Shown piece after piece: positions 23,312 through 33,227 of a DNA stretch of 64,000 nucleotides. This stretch comes from Hordeum vulgare subsp. vulgare. Taxonomy: Eukaryota; Streptophyta; Magnoliopsida; Poales; Poaceae. Location of the stretch: positions 98,318,244 through 98,382,243 of the forward strand of contig NC_058521.1 in NCBI RefSeq assembly GCF_904849725.1, in the 5' to 3' direction. The first letter of the stretch is position 1; every line of letters starts with the position of its first letter. The translations under genes were made by a program, and so were the position numbers. Under the pieces are notes generated by a model that worked only from the letters and a program-made list of their open reading frames with translations, had not been told where the DNA came from and did not search any database.

Positions 23312-24706
23312 TGCTGATGCAACAAAAGACCTTCCAACGACGCTAGAAACACGTGCTGACGGGAGACTGTTCTTGTCTTGATTCTCCTCAGCAACGGCAC
23401 TAGGAATCCTTCTGCTACGGCTACGCCTTTAGGGACTTCCTAGGAAAATATGCAAAGCATTTCCCCGTGGCCTTGGAGCCTTGCGTGGGTGTTCCCTCGA
23501 AGTGGAAAGGGTGATTAGCGCAGCGGCGGTAAGTATTTCCCTCAGTTTTAAGAACCAAGGTATCGATCCAGTGAAGGAGTATCACAAGTACCTGCACGAA
23601 CACAAAGAACTTGCTCCTAACGCTATGAAGGGGTTGTCAATCCCTTATAGATTGTTTGCCAAGTGAGAACTGAAAGCAACAAAGTAACAAAGAAAAGTAA
23701 AAGCGAAAGTGGAAACGATAGGTGTGAATAGACCCGGGGGCCGTAGTGTTCACTAGTGGCTTCTCTCATGAAAGCAAGTAGACGGTGGGTGAACGAATTA
23801 CTGTCGAGCAATTGATAGAACCACGCAATGTCGTGACGTTATCTATGGCAATGATTATATCTATAGGCATCACGTCCAAAACAAGTAGACCGATACTTTC
23901 TGCATCTACTATTATTAGTCCACACGTCGACCGCTATCGAGCATGCATCTAGTGTATTAAGTCCAAAGAACAGATAACGCCTTAAGCAAGATGACATGAT
24001 GTAGATGGACAATCTCATATCTACGATAAAAGCCCATCTTGTTACCCTTGATGGCAACAACATGATGCGTGCCTTGCTGCCCCTTCTATCACTGGGAAAG
24101 GTCACCACACAGTATGAACCCAAAACCAAGCACTTCTCCCATTGCAAGAATCATAGATCTAGTTGGCCAAACAAAACCCAAGACTCGAAGAGACTTACAA
24201 GGATATCAAAGCATGCATATAAGAAATCAGCAAAGACTCAAATATATATCATAGATAATCTGATCACAAATCCACAATTCATCGGATCTCGATAAACACA
24301 CCGCCAAAGAGGATTACATCGGATAGATCTCCATGAAGATCATGGAGAACTTTGTATTGAAGATCCAAGAGAGAGAAGAAGCCATCGAGCTACTAACTAC
24401 GGACCCGTAGGTCTGAAGTGAACTACTCACGAGTCATTGGAGGGGCGATGATGTTGATGAAGAAGCCCTCCAACTCCAAAGTCCCCTCCGGCAGGGTACC
24501 GGGAAGGGTCTCCAGATGAGATCTCGCGGAAACGGAAGCTTGCGGCGGCGGAAAAGTGCTTTCGTGGACGCCCTGATTTTTTCTGGATTTTTAGGGAATA
24601 TATAGGCCAAAGACCTAGGATAGGGGAGCGCCAGGGAGACCACAAGCTTGGTTGCCGCGGCCTCCCCCCTGGCCGCGGCAACACGGCTTGTGGGCTCCCT
24701 GTGGGC
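23312..24706 (-). repeat. Element Y 5' LTR, first part
   Basis: Matches 16677 to about 18067 of the 3' LTR. It includes the hairpin (24640-24693) and minus-strand TATA (24597-24604). It is interrupted at 24706 by element E1, 13 bp beyond the hairpin arm; TGGGC at 24702-24706 would be E1's target duplication. The remainder is at 32980-33227. Confidence 0.88.
24640..24693 (-). promoter_or_regulatory. Promoter-proximal hairpin in Y 5' LTR
   Basis: Same arms as in the other Y LTR: CCACAAGC (24640-24647)/GCTTGTGG (24686-24693) outside and a perfect 12-bp GC-rich inner stem (24651-24662/24671-24682). Confidence 0.8.
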
Positions 24707-26204
24707 TGATACGTCTCCATCGTACCTACTTTTCCAAACTCTTTTGCCCTTGTTTTGGACTCTAATTTGCATGATTTGAATGGAACAAACCTGGACTAAC
24801 GCCGTTTTTAGTAGAATTGCCTTGGTGTTATTTTTGTGCAGAAATCAAAGTTCTCCAAACGTCCTGAAAATTTACGTGAGCAGTTTTGGAAAATACCAAA
24901 AATATCCGCGTCAAGCTCCACCTGAGGGGGTGGGCCAATGGGCCACAAGCCCCTGCTCCGCCACCACCCCCCTGGTGGCGGTGGGCAGGCTTGTGGGGCC
25001 CCCCTGCCGCCCCCAACTACAGCTCTATAAGTTGCCTTTCGTCCGAGAAAAAATAAAAAGAGAAGTTTTCGTCGCGTTTTCGATACGGAGGCGCCGCCAC
25101 CACGTGTTCTTCATCTGGAGGGCAGATCTGGAATCCGTCTTGTGCTCCGGAGAGGGGAAATCGTCGCCATCGTCATCATCAACCTTCTTCCCTCTCCAAT
25201 TCCATGAAGCTATTCGTCGTTCATGAGTAATCTATTCGTAGGCTCGTTGGGCGGTGATGAGTAGGATGAGATCTATCATCTAATCAAGTTAGTTTTGATG
25301 GGGATTGATCCCTAGTATCCACTATGTTCTTAGATTGATGTTGCTACTACTTTGCCATGCTTAATGCTTGTCACTAGGGCCCGAGTGCCATGATTTCAGA
25401 TCTGAAATTATTATGTTGTCACCAATATATGTGTGTTTTAGATCCTATCTGGCAAGCTGTAGTTACCTACTATGTGTTATGATCCGGCAACCCCGGAGTG
25501 AAAATAAGCGGAACCACTCCCGGTGATGACCATAGTTTGAGGAGTTCATGTGTTCACCAATTGCTAATGCGTTGGTACGGTTCTTTATTAAAAGGAGAAC
25601 CTTAATATCCCGTAGTTTCCTTTTGGACCCCGCTGCCATGGGAGGGATGGACAATAGATGTCATACAAGTTCTTTTCCCTAAGCACGTATGACGACACAC
25701 GAAATGCATGCCTACATCACATTGACAAACGGGAGCTAGCCACATATCTCTCCGTGTTATAGCTGCTGCATGATGAATATCATCCAAACAAATCACCGAC
25801 CCATTGCCTATGAGTTTGTCCTACTGTTGTTACTTGTCTTGCTCTGCTGTTGCTACTACTACTGTTACTTGTTTTGCTCTGCTGCTGCTACTACTGTTGT
25901 TACTGCTGTTACTTGTCTTGCTCTGCTGCTACTGTTGCCATTACTGTCACTTGCTACTGTTGCTACTTGTGTCACTACTGCTGTTCCTTGCCGCTACTAT
26001 TGCTCGTTACACTGCCGTTACTCGCTACTTTGCTGTTACTACTTTGCTTGCAGATACTAATCTTTTAGGTGTGGTTGAATCTGACATATTCAGCTTCTAA
26101 TACTTGAGAGTATTCTCTCACCTCCTGTCGTGCGAATCAACAAATTTGGGTCGAATACTCTACCCTCGAAAACTGCTGCAAACCCACGCGCTGGTGGGCC
26201 ATCA
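24707..26204 (+). repeat. Element E1 5' LTR (complete)
   Basis: 1498 bp, TGATACGTCTCCATCG to GGGCCATCA. Promoter hairpin at 24943-24996 and TATAAG at 25025-25030. A CTGTTACTACT-like expansion at about 25815-26052 makes it longer than the X LTR (1389 bp). By eye it differs from E1's 3' LTR remnant at about 7% of positions. Confidence 0.9.
24943..24996 (+). promoter_or_regulatory. Promoter-proximal hairpin in E1 5' LTR
   Basis: Outer arms CCACAAGCC (24943-24951)/GGCTTGTGG (24988-24996); inner stem CCGCCACCA (24958-24966)/TGGTGGCGG (24973-24981), perfect; loop CCCCCC. The TATA box follows 29 bp downstream. Confidence 0.82.
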
Positions 26205-26216
26205 ACAACATTCTTC

Positions 26217-26462
26217 CACTTTCATTGCCGGGGAGTGCTATCAACATTCTTCTGGTGCCGTTGTAGGAGAAGGTTTGTTGTCATAAGCATTCGTCTAGCT
26301 AATGCCAGAGATTGCAGATCAGCATTTTTCTAGCGCCGTTGCCGGGGAGTGCTATCAGCATTCTTCTGGTGCCGTTGCAGGAGAAGGTTTGTTGTCATTA
26401 GCATTCGTCTAGCTAACGCTAGAGATTGCAGATCAGCATTTTTCTGGAACCGTTGCTTGGGA
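26217..26462 (+). repeat. Leader with five primer-site-like motifs in a 114-bp duplication
   Basis: Motifs resembling TGGCGCCGTTGCCGGGGA lie at 26217, 26253, 26331, 26367 and 26445. The segment starting GCCGGGGAGTGCTATCA (26227 and 26341) is duplicated with period 114 bp. No copy is perfect; the best (26331-26348) has one mismatch. Only the first lies at the normal distance from the LTR, and it is the most degenerate. Confidence 0.8.
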
Positions 26463-26512
26463 GGTATTGCTATATTCTCTGAGTTACTTGGGATTTATAT
26501 CTGCTGATCACT

Positions 26513-29359
26513 ATGAAGAATCTGAAGGATCCGAAGACCAAAGTCTTGCCCTCAACTATGAGGGGAGGTAAGAAATTGCCATCTAGCTCTGCACTTGATT
26601 CACCTTCAGTTATGAGTAAGTTTGCGACATCACCTCCTGCTAGAAATCTTGATATGCCGCCTGTGCTTGATGATGCTTGTGATACTACTGCTAGAGATGC
26701 TATGCTAGATACTATGCCTGATACTATGCCTGATGATGCTATGCTTGAAACTGCTAGAGATGCTATGCTTGATGCTTTGCCTGATGATGCTAGAGATGCT
26801 ATTTTGCCTGATGATGCTATGCTTGATACTGCTAGAGATACTCTTTTGCCTGATGTTCCACTAGGAGTGTTCCTTGATGCTCATATTGGTAGAGTTACTG
26901 CCAATGCTCGTGATGCTTCTAATACTACCGATACTATTGAGATAGAACCTGCTTTTGCTCTTGCTAGATCTAGTTCTCCTAGATATGAATTGCCTGATAT
27001 ACCTGAGGGTTACGTTATGGAGGGAGAGATAGCTGAGGATTTTCTTGCGTGTAAGGATGCCTATGACGCTGAGAAGTCACTTCTCAAGTGGAAGGAAAAA
27101 TCTCGGGAAGCTAGGATGAAAAATGACCCAAAGTTTGCCACTTCGCCTATCTTTGTCACCGATAAGGATTATGAATTCTCTGTCGACCCTGAGATAATCT
27201 CTTTAGTCGAATCTGATCCTTTTCACGGTTATGAGTCTGAGACGGTCATAGCCCATCTTGCCAAACTATCCGAAATAGCCAACCTTTTCACTAATGAGGA
27301 GAAGATCCGCCACTACTATATCCTTAAGCTGTTTCCTTTCTCTCTAAAGGATGATGCTAAAGTCTGGTTCACGTCTCTTGCTCCTGGATGTGTGCGTAGT
27401 CCCCGGGAGATGGTCTATTACTTCTGTGAGAAATATTTCCCTGCCCATAAGAAGCAAGCTGCCTTGCAGGAAATATACAACTTTGCTCAACTCCAAGAAG
27501 AGTCTTCCACAAGCTTGGGGGAGGCTCGTCCAGCTACAGAATGCTTTGCCTGATCACCCTCTTAAGAAGAACGAGATACTTGATATCCTCTATAACGGAC
27601 TTACCGATGCCTCTAGAGACCACCTAGATAGTTGTGCCGGTTGTGTTTTTAGGGAACGAACTGTAGAACAAGATGAGACCCCACTGAATAATCTCTTGAT
27701 CAACGATAATGCTTGGACTATTCCCGAACCACCTCCTAAGCCAACTCCTAGGAAAAGAGGTATTCTATTCCTCAGTCCCGAAGATATGCAAGAAGCCAAG
27801 AAATCTATGCAAGAGAAAGGCATTAGATCTGAAGATGTCAAAAATCTACCACCTATCGAAGAGATCCATGGTCTCGATAACCCGATACAGGTAGTCGAAG
27901 TGAATTCTCTGCGTAGGTTTGATGAGAGTGATATTCCTTTTGATAAACCTGCTAGCCTATGCTTTAATGAATTTGACAACTTTGTTGCCAAACAATAGAG
28001 TTTCAATGATTATGTTAGCAGACATTTGGAACAAAGTGCTCGTATGCTTAGCCATCTAAGTGCTTGTGTAGACAGAAATGTCAATGCTCTGAAGCTTCTG
28101 AGTAAACATGCCTCTATGATTACTACTCAGGTAGAACAAGTACTTAAAGCTCAGAATGACCTGCTCAATGAATTAAATGACAACTCTGTCAGAGTCATTA
28201 CTAGAGGAGGCAAAATGACTCATGAACCTTTGTATCCCGAAGGTCATCCTAAGAGAATTGATCAAGATTCTCAAGGAATCAATGTTGATACACCTAGTCA
28301 TCCTAAGGAGAAGAAGAAGGATGATAGAAACCTGCACACCAGTTCACCAAATACTGTCACACCTGAAGAACCTAATGATATTTCTGCGTCTGATGCAGAA
28401 ACACAATCTAGTGATGAACATGAAACTGGTGACAACATGGACAGTGATGTTCATCATAATGTTCAACCTAGCCATGATGAGGATGTGGAGATTGAACCTA
28501 CGGTTAATCCTGATAATCCACAACCTAAGAGATACGATAAGAATGACTTCACTGCTAGGAAACATGGTAAAGAAAGAGAGCCATGGGTTCAGAGACCTAT
28601 GCCCTTTCCTCCTAAGCCATCCAAGAAAAAGGATGATGAGGATTTTGAGCGCTTCGTTGAGATGATAAGACCCGTCTTTCTGCAGATGCGGTTAACTGAT
28701 ATGCTCAAGATGTCTCCGTATGCCAAGTACATGAAAGATATCGTGACTAACAAACGAAAGATACCAGATCTTGAGATCTCCACCATGCTTGCCAATTATA
28801 CTTTTAAAGGTGGAACTCCTAAGAAACTTGGTGATCCCAGAGTGCCCACTATACCTTGCTCTATTAAAGGAAACTACGTAAGAACTACCTTATGTGACCT
28901 TGGAGCCGGTGTTAGTGTTATGCCACTCTCTCTTTATCGTAGACTTGAGTTGGATAAGTTGACACCCACTGAAATTTCTATGCAAATGGCCGACAAATCA
29001 ACTGCTTTCCCTATCGGCGTTTGCAAGGATGTGCCTGTTGTGGTTGTTAATACCACTATCTTAACAGACTTTGTTATCTTGGATATTCCCGAGGACGATG
29101 CCATGGCTATCATCCTCAGAAGACCCTTTTTAAACACTGCAGGGGCTGTTATAGATTGCAACAAAGGCAATGTCACTTTCCATGTCAACGGTAATGAGCA
29201 CACCGTGCACTTTCCGAAGAAACGATATCTAGTACATTGCATCAATGCTATAAGACTTCATCGATTCACATTGGGAGCTTTGAATGCCCTATTCCTCGTG
29301 TCAAGATGAAGTATGATTTGCTTGTTGGGGAGATACATATCCCCATTGAGGTGACTTAG
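26513..29359 (+). pseudogene. Element E1 Gag-protease
   Basis: Starts MKNLKDPKTKVLPST. It has an N-terminal Asp/Ala/Met/Leu-rich repeat stretch (about codons 60-120), then the Gag core (PEGYVMEGEIAEDFLACK, FATSPIFVTDKDYEF, HYYILKLFPFSLKDDAKVWF, REMVYYFCEKYFP), a linker (GILFLSPEDMQEAKKSM, RVITRGGKMTHEPLYP) and an Athila-type protease (TLCDLGAGVSVMPLSLYRRL ... ILRRPFLNTAGAVIDC; Arg replaces the usual Gly in ILGRPF). Breaks: frameshift near 27500, TAG at 27996-27998 where X has Gln, and a frameshift near 29250 so that the tail (HIPIEVT) is in another frame. No RT or integrase follows. Confidence 0.86.
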
Positions 29360-29579
29360 TGGCTATTCGAAAATTCTCCGTTCTCTCTTGCGATTCGAGA
29401 AGGTTTTGTCATAAGGACTTGATCAATCCCATTGACGGATTTTTTCGATGACCATGAGACGGATGAACCAAAGAGTCACATACCTCTGTTTTGAGTTTTC
29501 CTTTTCTGTTGCTTAGAAGAAAAATGATGGAATTAGTTTAGCTTTTCCTGTTTTCTGTTTTAGCATCTCGGAGAAAAAT

Positions 29580-29930
29580 ACCTCGAAAATAAAAGTTCTC
29601 CGATGGTCCTGAAAATTTAGTATGATTTTTTCTGGAATTTTTGAAAATTTCTGGGCCTGAGAGCTGGCCTGGGCCCCTAACCAGTGGGCCACAAGCCCTT
29701 GCTCCGCCACCACCCCCTGGTGGCGTGGTGCAAGCTTGTGGGGCCCACAGGCACCCCCTGCACTCATTCCAGCTCTCAGCCTCTTCTTCACCTCGAGAAA
29801 AAATTGTTTCGCAGCTCAAACCCGTGTTTTTGCTCATTTGGTTGTGATTTTCGATCTCCTTGCTCAAAGCACCATTCTTCGAACCGTTTTGGGGAAATTG
29901 CTCCTTGGTAAGTGACTCCTCCATTGGTCC
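29580..29930 (+). repeat. LTR-like block inside E1, upstream of ORF2
   Basis: Resembles about 24838-25060 of E1's own LTR: AAAGTTCTCC, TCCTGAAAATTTA, GGGCCACAAGCCC, GCTCCGCCACCACCCCC, GCTTGTGGGGCCC and CGAGAAAAAAT occur in the same order. It keeps the hairpin (29689-29741) but has CTCTCAG where the LTR has the TATA box. It may be an old duplication of the promoter region serving ORF2. Confidence 0.75.
29689..29741 (+). promoter_or_regulatory. Internal copy of the LTR hairpin, E1
   Basis: Outer arms CCACAAGC (29689-29696)/GCTTGTGG (29734-29741); inner stem CGCCACCA (29705-29712)/TGGTGGCG (29718-29725), perfect; loop CCCCC. Confidence 0.78.
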
Positions 29931-30158
29931 AATTAGTTTTTGCTCTAGTGCTTTATCCTTCGCGTATTCTTGCTACCTTGGTGACCCTGTTCTTGAGCTA
30001 GAACGGTTGATTTTAGCTGGTCCCAAGTAGTTTTAGCGCGTGATACGGTCTCTAGGCACTAGTAGGAGTAGTGACTACAAGTTGGGTTAATCCTTATTTA
30101 CTTTTCTTTCGAAGTCTCTAAAAATTTCAGAATTTTTCAAAGCTAGGAAAAGGAAAAG

Positions 30159-30775
30159 ATGAGGAGGTTCTTGAGCTCCGGTACTTCTCACTATTTGTAG
30201 GAAAATGTTTGATTGGCCGTGGGGAGGCTGGATCACTTAGTTCTCCAGACCTTGCAGTTTTGCGCGAAGGCCTTTATAACGATAAGACTTATAGCTTGGG
30301 AGCTATAGTAGCTCAACGGTTGAACCTGAACCGTTCCAAGGGTGTCGTCTATGGAGGTATCTATGCTACCCGTCTTGACAGACACTTTGAGATACCCATT
30401 AGACTCGGAGAGGAAGGAGAGATGCTTCTCCCTGAGAGATATCTGGATTATGACAACATGGTTCGCCATGATTTTCTGGATAGAGATGCTAGTAGACGGA
30501 TGATTTATAAGCTGGTGTTTAGTCAGGGTACTCGAGAGACTATTACTTTGCCTGCACCTTCTTTGTTTGATCTTCATGCAGGCAGATACACTATTATGCC
30601 CACGGACATCTACGCATATTGGGGCTTGGCCCAACCACAGGCGCCCGTGCTCGAGCCGCCAGTCGAGTACCAGACGCCAGTTTGTCAATGGGAGCCAGAG
30701 GATCTCACACAGCAGTGGCATCCACAGTCTGCTCCGGAGTACCCTGGAGCTGGTTATTTCCCACCATGGGAGTAG
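30159..30775 (+). pseudogene. Element E1 ORF2 (internal deletion)
   Basis: Starts MRRFLSSGTSHYL and hits a stop at once. The rest is open from about 30200 to TAG at 30773-30775: APDL-like SSPDLAVLREGLYNDKTYSLGA, VYGGIYATRL, MVRHDFLDRD and a Pro/Gln-rich tail ending PPWE. Compared with X, about 500 bp encoding the N-terminal half are missing. The conserved pattern SAPDLxxL ... YNxGAIIAxRL ... GGIYATRL resembles the 'putative plant transposon protein' domain (Pfam Transposase_32/PF20167, from memory). Its function is unknown to me. Confidence 0.72.
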
Positions 30776-30796
30776 ACCAAGCTAGGCCAAAAGCCT

Positions 30797-30810
30797 AAGC
30801 TTGGGGGAGT
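30797..30810 (+). other. Internal polypurine-tract copy, E1
   Basis: AAGCTTGGGGGAGT, identical to the true tract at 32698-32711, placed 20 nt after the ORF2 stop. The same arrangement is seen in X at 38617-38630. Confidence 0.75.
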
Positions 30811-32697
30811 AATTGTTCTCACCGACTTTACATTCATGCTTATGCTTTCACTTTGTTAGCCGGTGTTTACACTTTGCCACTATATTATCCATGCTAGTTT
30901 CTTTTTGTTGTCTTGTTTTCTTGTTTTGTGTCCGTTTGAGAAAACCCAAAAAGATTTTCTTTCTTCTTTTGCTTGTTGGGAGCTTTCCCGTGTAAATAGT
31001 TTTCTTTTTTCTTTGTGTCAAGGTAGAAGATATTGGTTACAATGTTTATTGGTTCTTACATGCTTACCTGCTTAGTTTTCAAAGAGCCACATTACTTTGT
31101 CTTCTCCTTTGTGTTTGCCTGCAGATTCAGCTTATTCCAATGCGCTTATTATTGTTCACATCGTTCGATGGTGCAAATAAAAGGCAACAATGATGATATA
31201 TGATGAAGTGACTGAGACTGAAAAGCTGGTATGAACTCTATCTATTTTGTTTTTGTGAATATGACTAGCTTGTCGACCCAGATTTAGCTTTGTTGTGAGA
31301 GAACCATGTTTCAATGACAACATAGAGATCATAGTTTGTGATGCCATGCTTATTTAGTTGAGAGCTTATTATGGTTTGTCTTGATTGCCAACATAGATTT
31401 TGAGATGACTATGATGTAGTATGATAGGATGGTATTCTCCTTTGAATGTTTCAAGTGGCTTGACTTGGCGCATGTTCATGCATGTAGTTGAAACAAAATC
31501 AACATAGCCTCTATGATGTTCGTGTTCATGGTGATTTATATCCTGTTCATGCTTGCATTCAATGTTAGTCAAATTCATTGCATCTTGATGACTGTTGTCG
31601 CTCTCTAGTTGGCCGCTTCCCAGTCTTTTGCTAGCCTTTACTTGTACTAAGCGGGAATACTGCTTGTGCATCCACTTCCATAAACCCAAAAGTTTTTCCA
31701 TGAGAGTCCACCATACCTACCTATTTGCGGTATCTACCTGCCGTTCCAAGTAAATTTGCATGTGCCATTCTCTAAACCTTCAAGAAATAATCTGTTTTGC
31801 ATGCCCGAACCGCTCATGTGGTGACAGAGGGCTATTGGTATCTTCCATGCTAGGAGTGTTATCCTCAACATGTGTTTATTCACAGTCATTCACGAGAAAG
31901 GGGCCGGTATTTGGGATGCCCGGTTCCACGCTTAAATCGAAAACATAACTGTAAAACAAGACTCCCCCCGGATTGATGTTAGTATGGACGGTACCCGAGG
32001 ATTCGGCTAGCCGTGGAGTGTGATTTATTGGTGGTGGGAGAGTTAAAACTTTACTTTTCTGTTTGGGAACCGCCTATAGCATGAGTAGCATGGAAGATAT
32101 TGAGAACTCTTGGTCATTGCGTTGACAATGAAAGCATGCCACCAAAAATTATTATCTCTGTTTTCAAAGCTTGAGCTCTGGCACCTCTGCAAATCAATGC
32201 TTCCCTCTGCGAAGGGTCTGTCTATTTATTTTCCTGTTGAGTCATCCTCCTCTTATATAAGCACCAATTAGAGAGCACCGCTGTCATTTTTATGCTTTTC
32301 TTTTGGTTGATATTGAGTATGACTATGACTGGATCTTCGTTGCTATGTATTACAATGTTTAGTCAGCCCTTGTTCTTTGAAAGTGCTCTGCATTTATGTT
32401 TCGCGGTCTCAGAAAGAGCTAGCGAGATACCACCTATTCATATTGCTTCATGCTTGTTTTGATTGCAGTGGTTGTATTTGAAACTCATTATTATTTGCTC
32501 GTTAGCTGATTATGCCATTGACATTAGCTTACCGTGAGACCTTTGTGTCATTTGCTTATATGGTTAACTTGGGATCTTGCTGAAATTCTGGTTATGAGTT
32601 AGACATAGTTGCAACAACAAGATCAAACAGAGTTTGTCAAAGTTATTCTTTCTCTCTCAGTTTGTCAACTGAGTTGCTTGAGGACAAGCAAGGTTTT
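30811..32697 (+). other. Element E1 conserved non-coding 3' region
   Basis: About 1.9 kb with no frame over about 110 codons and no known motif. It aligns along nearly its full length with 38631-40593 of X, roughly 85-90% identical by eye. Confidence 0.75.
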
Positions 32698-32711
32698 AAG
32701 CTTGGGGGAGT
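32698..32711 (+). other. Polypurine tract of E1
   Basis: AAGCTTGGGGGAGT directly before the 3' LTR start TGATACG. Confidence 0.85.
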
Positions 32712-32979
32712 TGATACGTCTCCATCGTATCTACTTTTCCAAACTCTTTTGCCCGTGTTTTGGACTCTAATTTGCATGATTTGAATGGAACTAACCTGGA
32801 CTCACGCTGTTTTCAGCAGAATTGCCTTGTTGTTATTTCCGTGCAGAAATCAAAGTTGTCCAAACATTCTGAAAATTTACGGGGAGCAGTTTTGGAAAAT
32901 ACCAAAAATATGTGCGCCAAGCTCCACCTCAGGGGGTGGGCCAGTGGGCCACAAGCCCCTGCTCCGCCACCACCCCCCT
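32712..32979 (+). repeat. Element E1 3' LTR, truncated after 268 bp
   Basis: Matches the first 268 bp of the 5' LTR and stops just after the CCCCCC loop of the hairpin: the left arms (32949-32957, 32964-32972) are present, the right arms are absent. The next bases belong to Y's LTR. A short CT microhomology lies at the junction. Confidence 0.88.
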
Positions 32980-33227
32980 TGGCCCTCAAGCCTCCTGATC
33001 TTCTTCCGTTCTGGAAAAAATAATTTTGGGGATTTTATTCCGTTTGGACTCCGTTCCAAAATCAGATCTGAAAAGAGTAAAAAACACAGATAAAACAGGA
33101 ACTGGCACTTGGCACCGAGTTAATAAGTTAGTCCCAAAAAATATATAAAAGGTAAACAAAACATCCAAAGTTAACAAGATAACAACGTGAAACCATCAAA
33201 AATTATAGATATGTTTGAGACGTATCA
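32980..33227 (-). repeat. Element Y 5' LTR, second part
   Basis: Continues Y's 5' LTR from GGCCCTCAAGCCTCC to GAGACGTATCA. Compared with the intact LTR about 8-10 bp (around CCACTTGC) are missing at the E1 junction. Joined with 23312-24706 it gives about 1645 bp, matching the 1650 bp of the 3' LTR. Confidence 0.88.

Larger units (their letters stand above)
24707..32979 (+). mobile_element. Element E1: Athila-lineage gypsy element without pol, innermost of the nest
   Basis: Plus-strand element inserted in the 5' LTR of Y. Order: 5' LTR (24707-26204), duplicated primer-site leader, Gag-protease (26513-29359), LTR-like spacer, ORF2 remnant (30159-30775), non-coding 3' region, polypurine tract, and only 268 bp of 3' LTR (32712-32979). 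It has the same layout as X and related sequence, but is clearly a different copy. The right end is lost by a deletion that fused its LTR to Y, so there is no right-hand target duplication. Confidence 0.85.
16677..33227 (-). mobile_element. Element Y: Athila-lineage gypsy element without pol, minus strand
   Basis: Both outer ends are certain: the element starts TGCTGATGCAAC at 16677, ends GAGACGTATCA at 33227, and is flanked by AGTAT on both sides (16672-16676, 33228-33232). Order on the minus strand: 5' LTR (split by E1), primer site, Gag-protease, 2.6 kb of non-coding sequence, polypurine tract, 3' LTR. The LTRs are about 1.65 kb and look about 95% identical by eye. Sabrina/WHAM-like families of Triticeae have such Gag proteins; I do not assign a name firmly. 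Confidence 0.9.
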
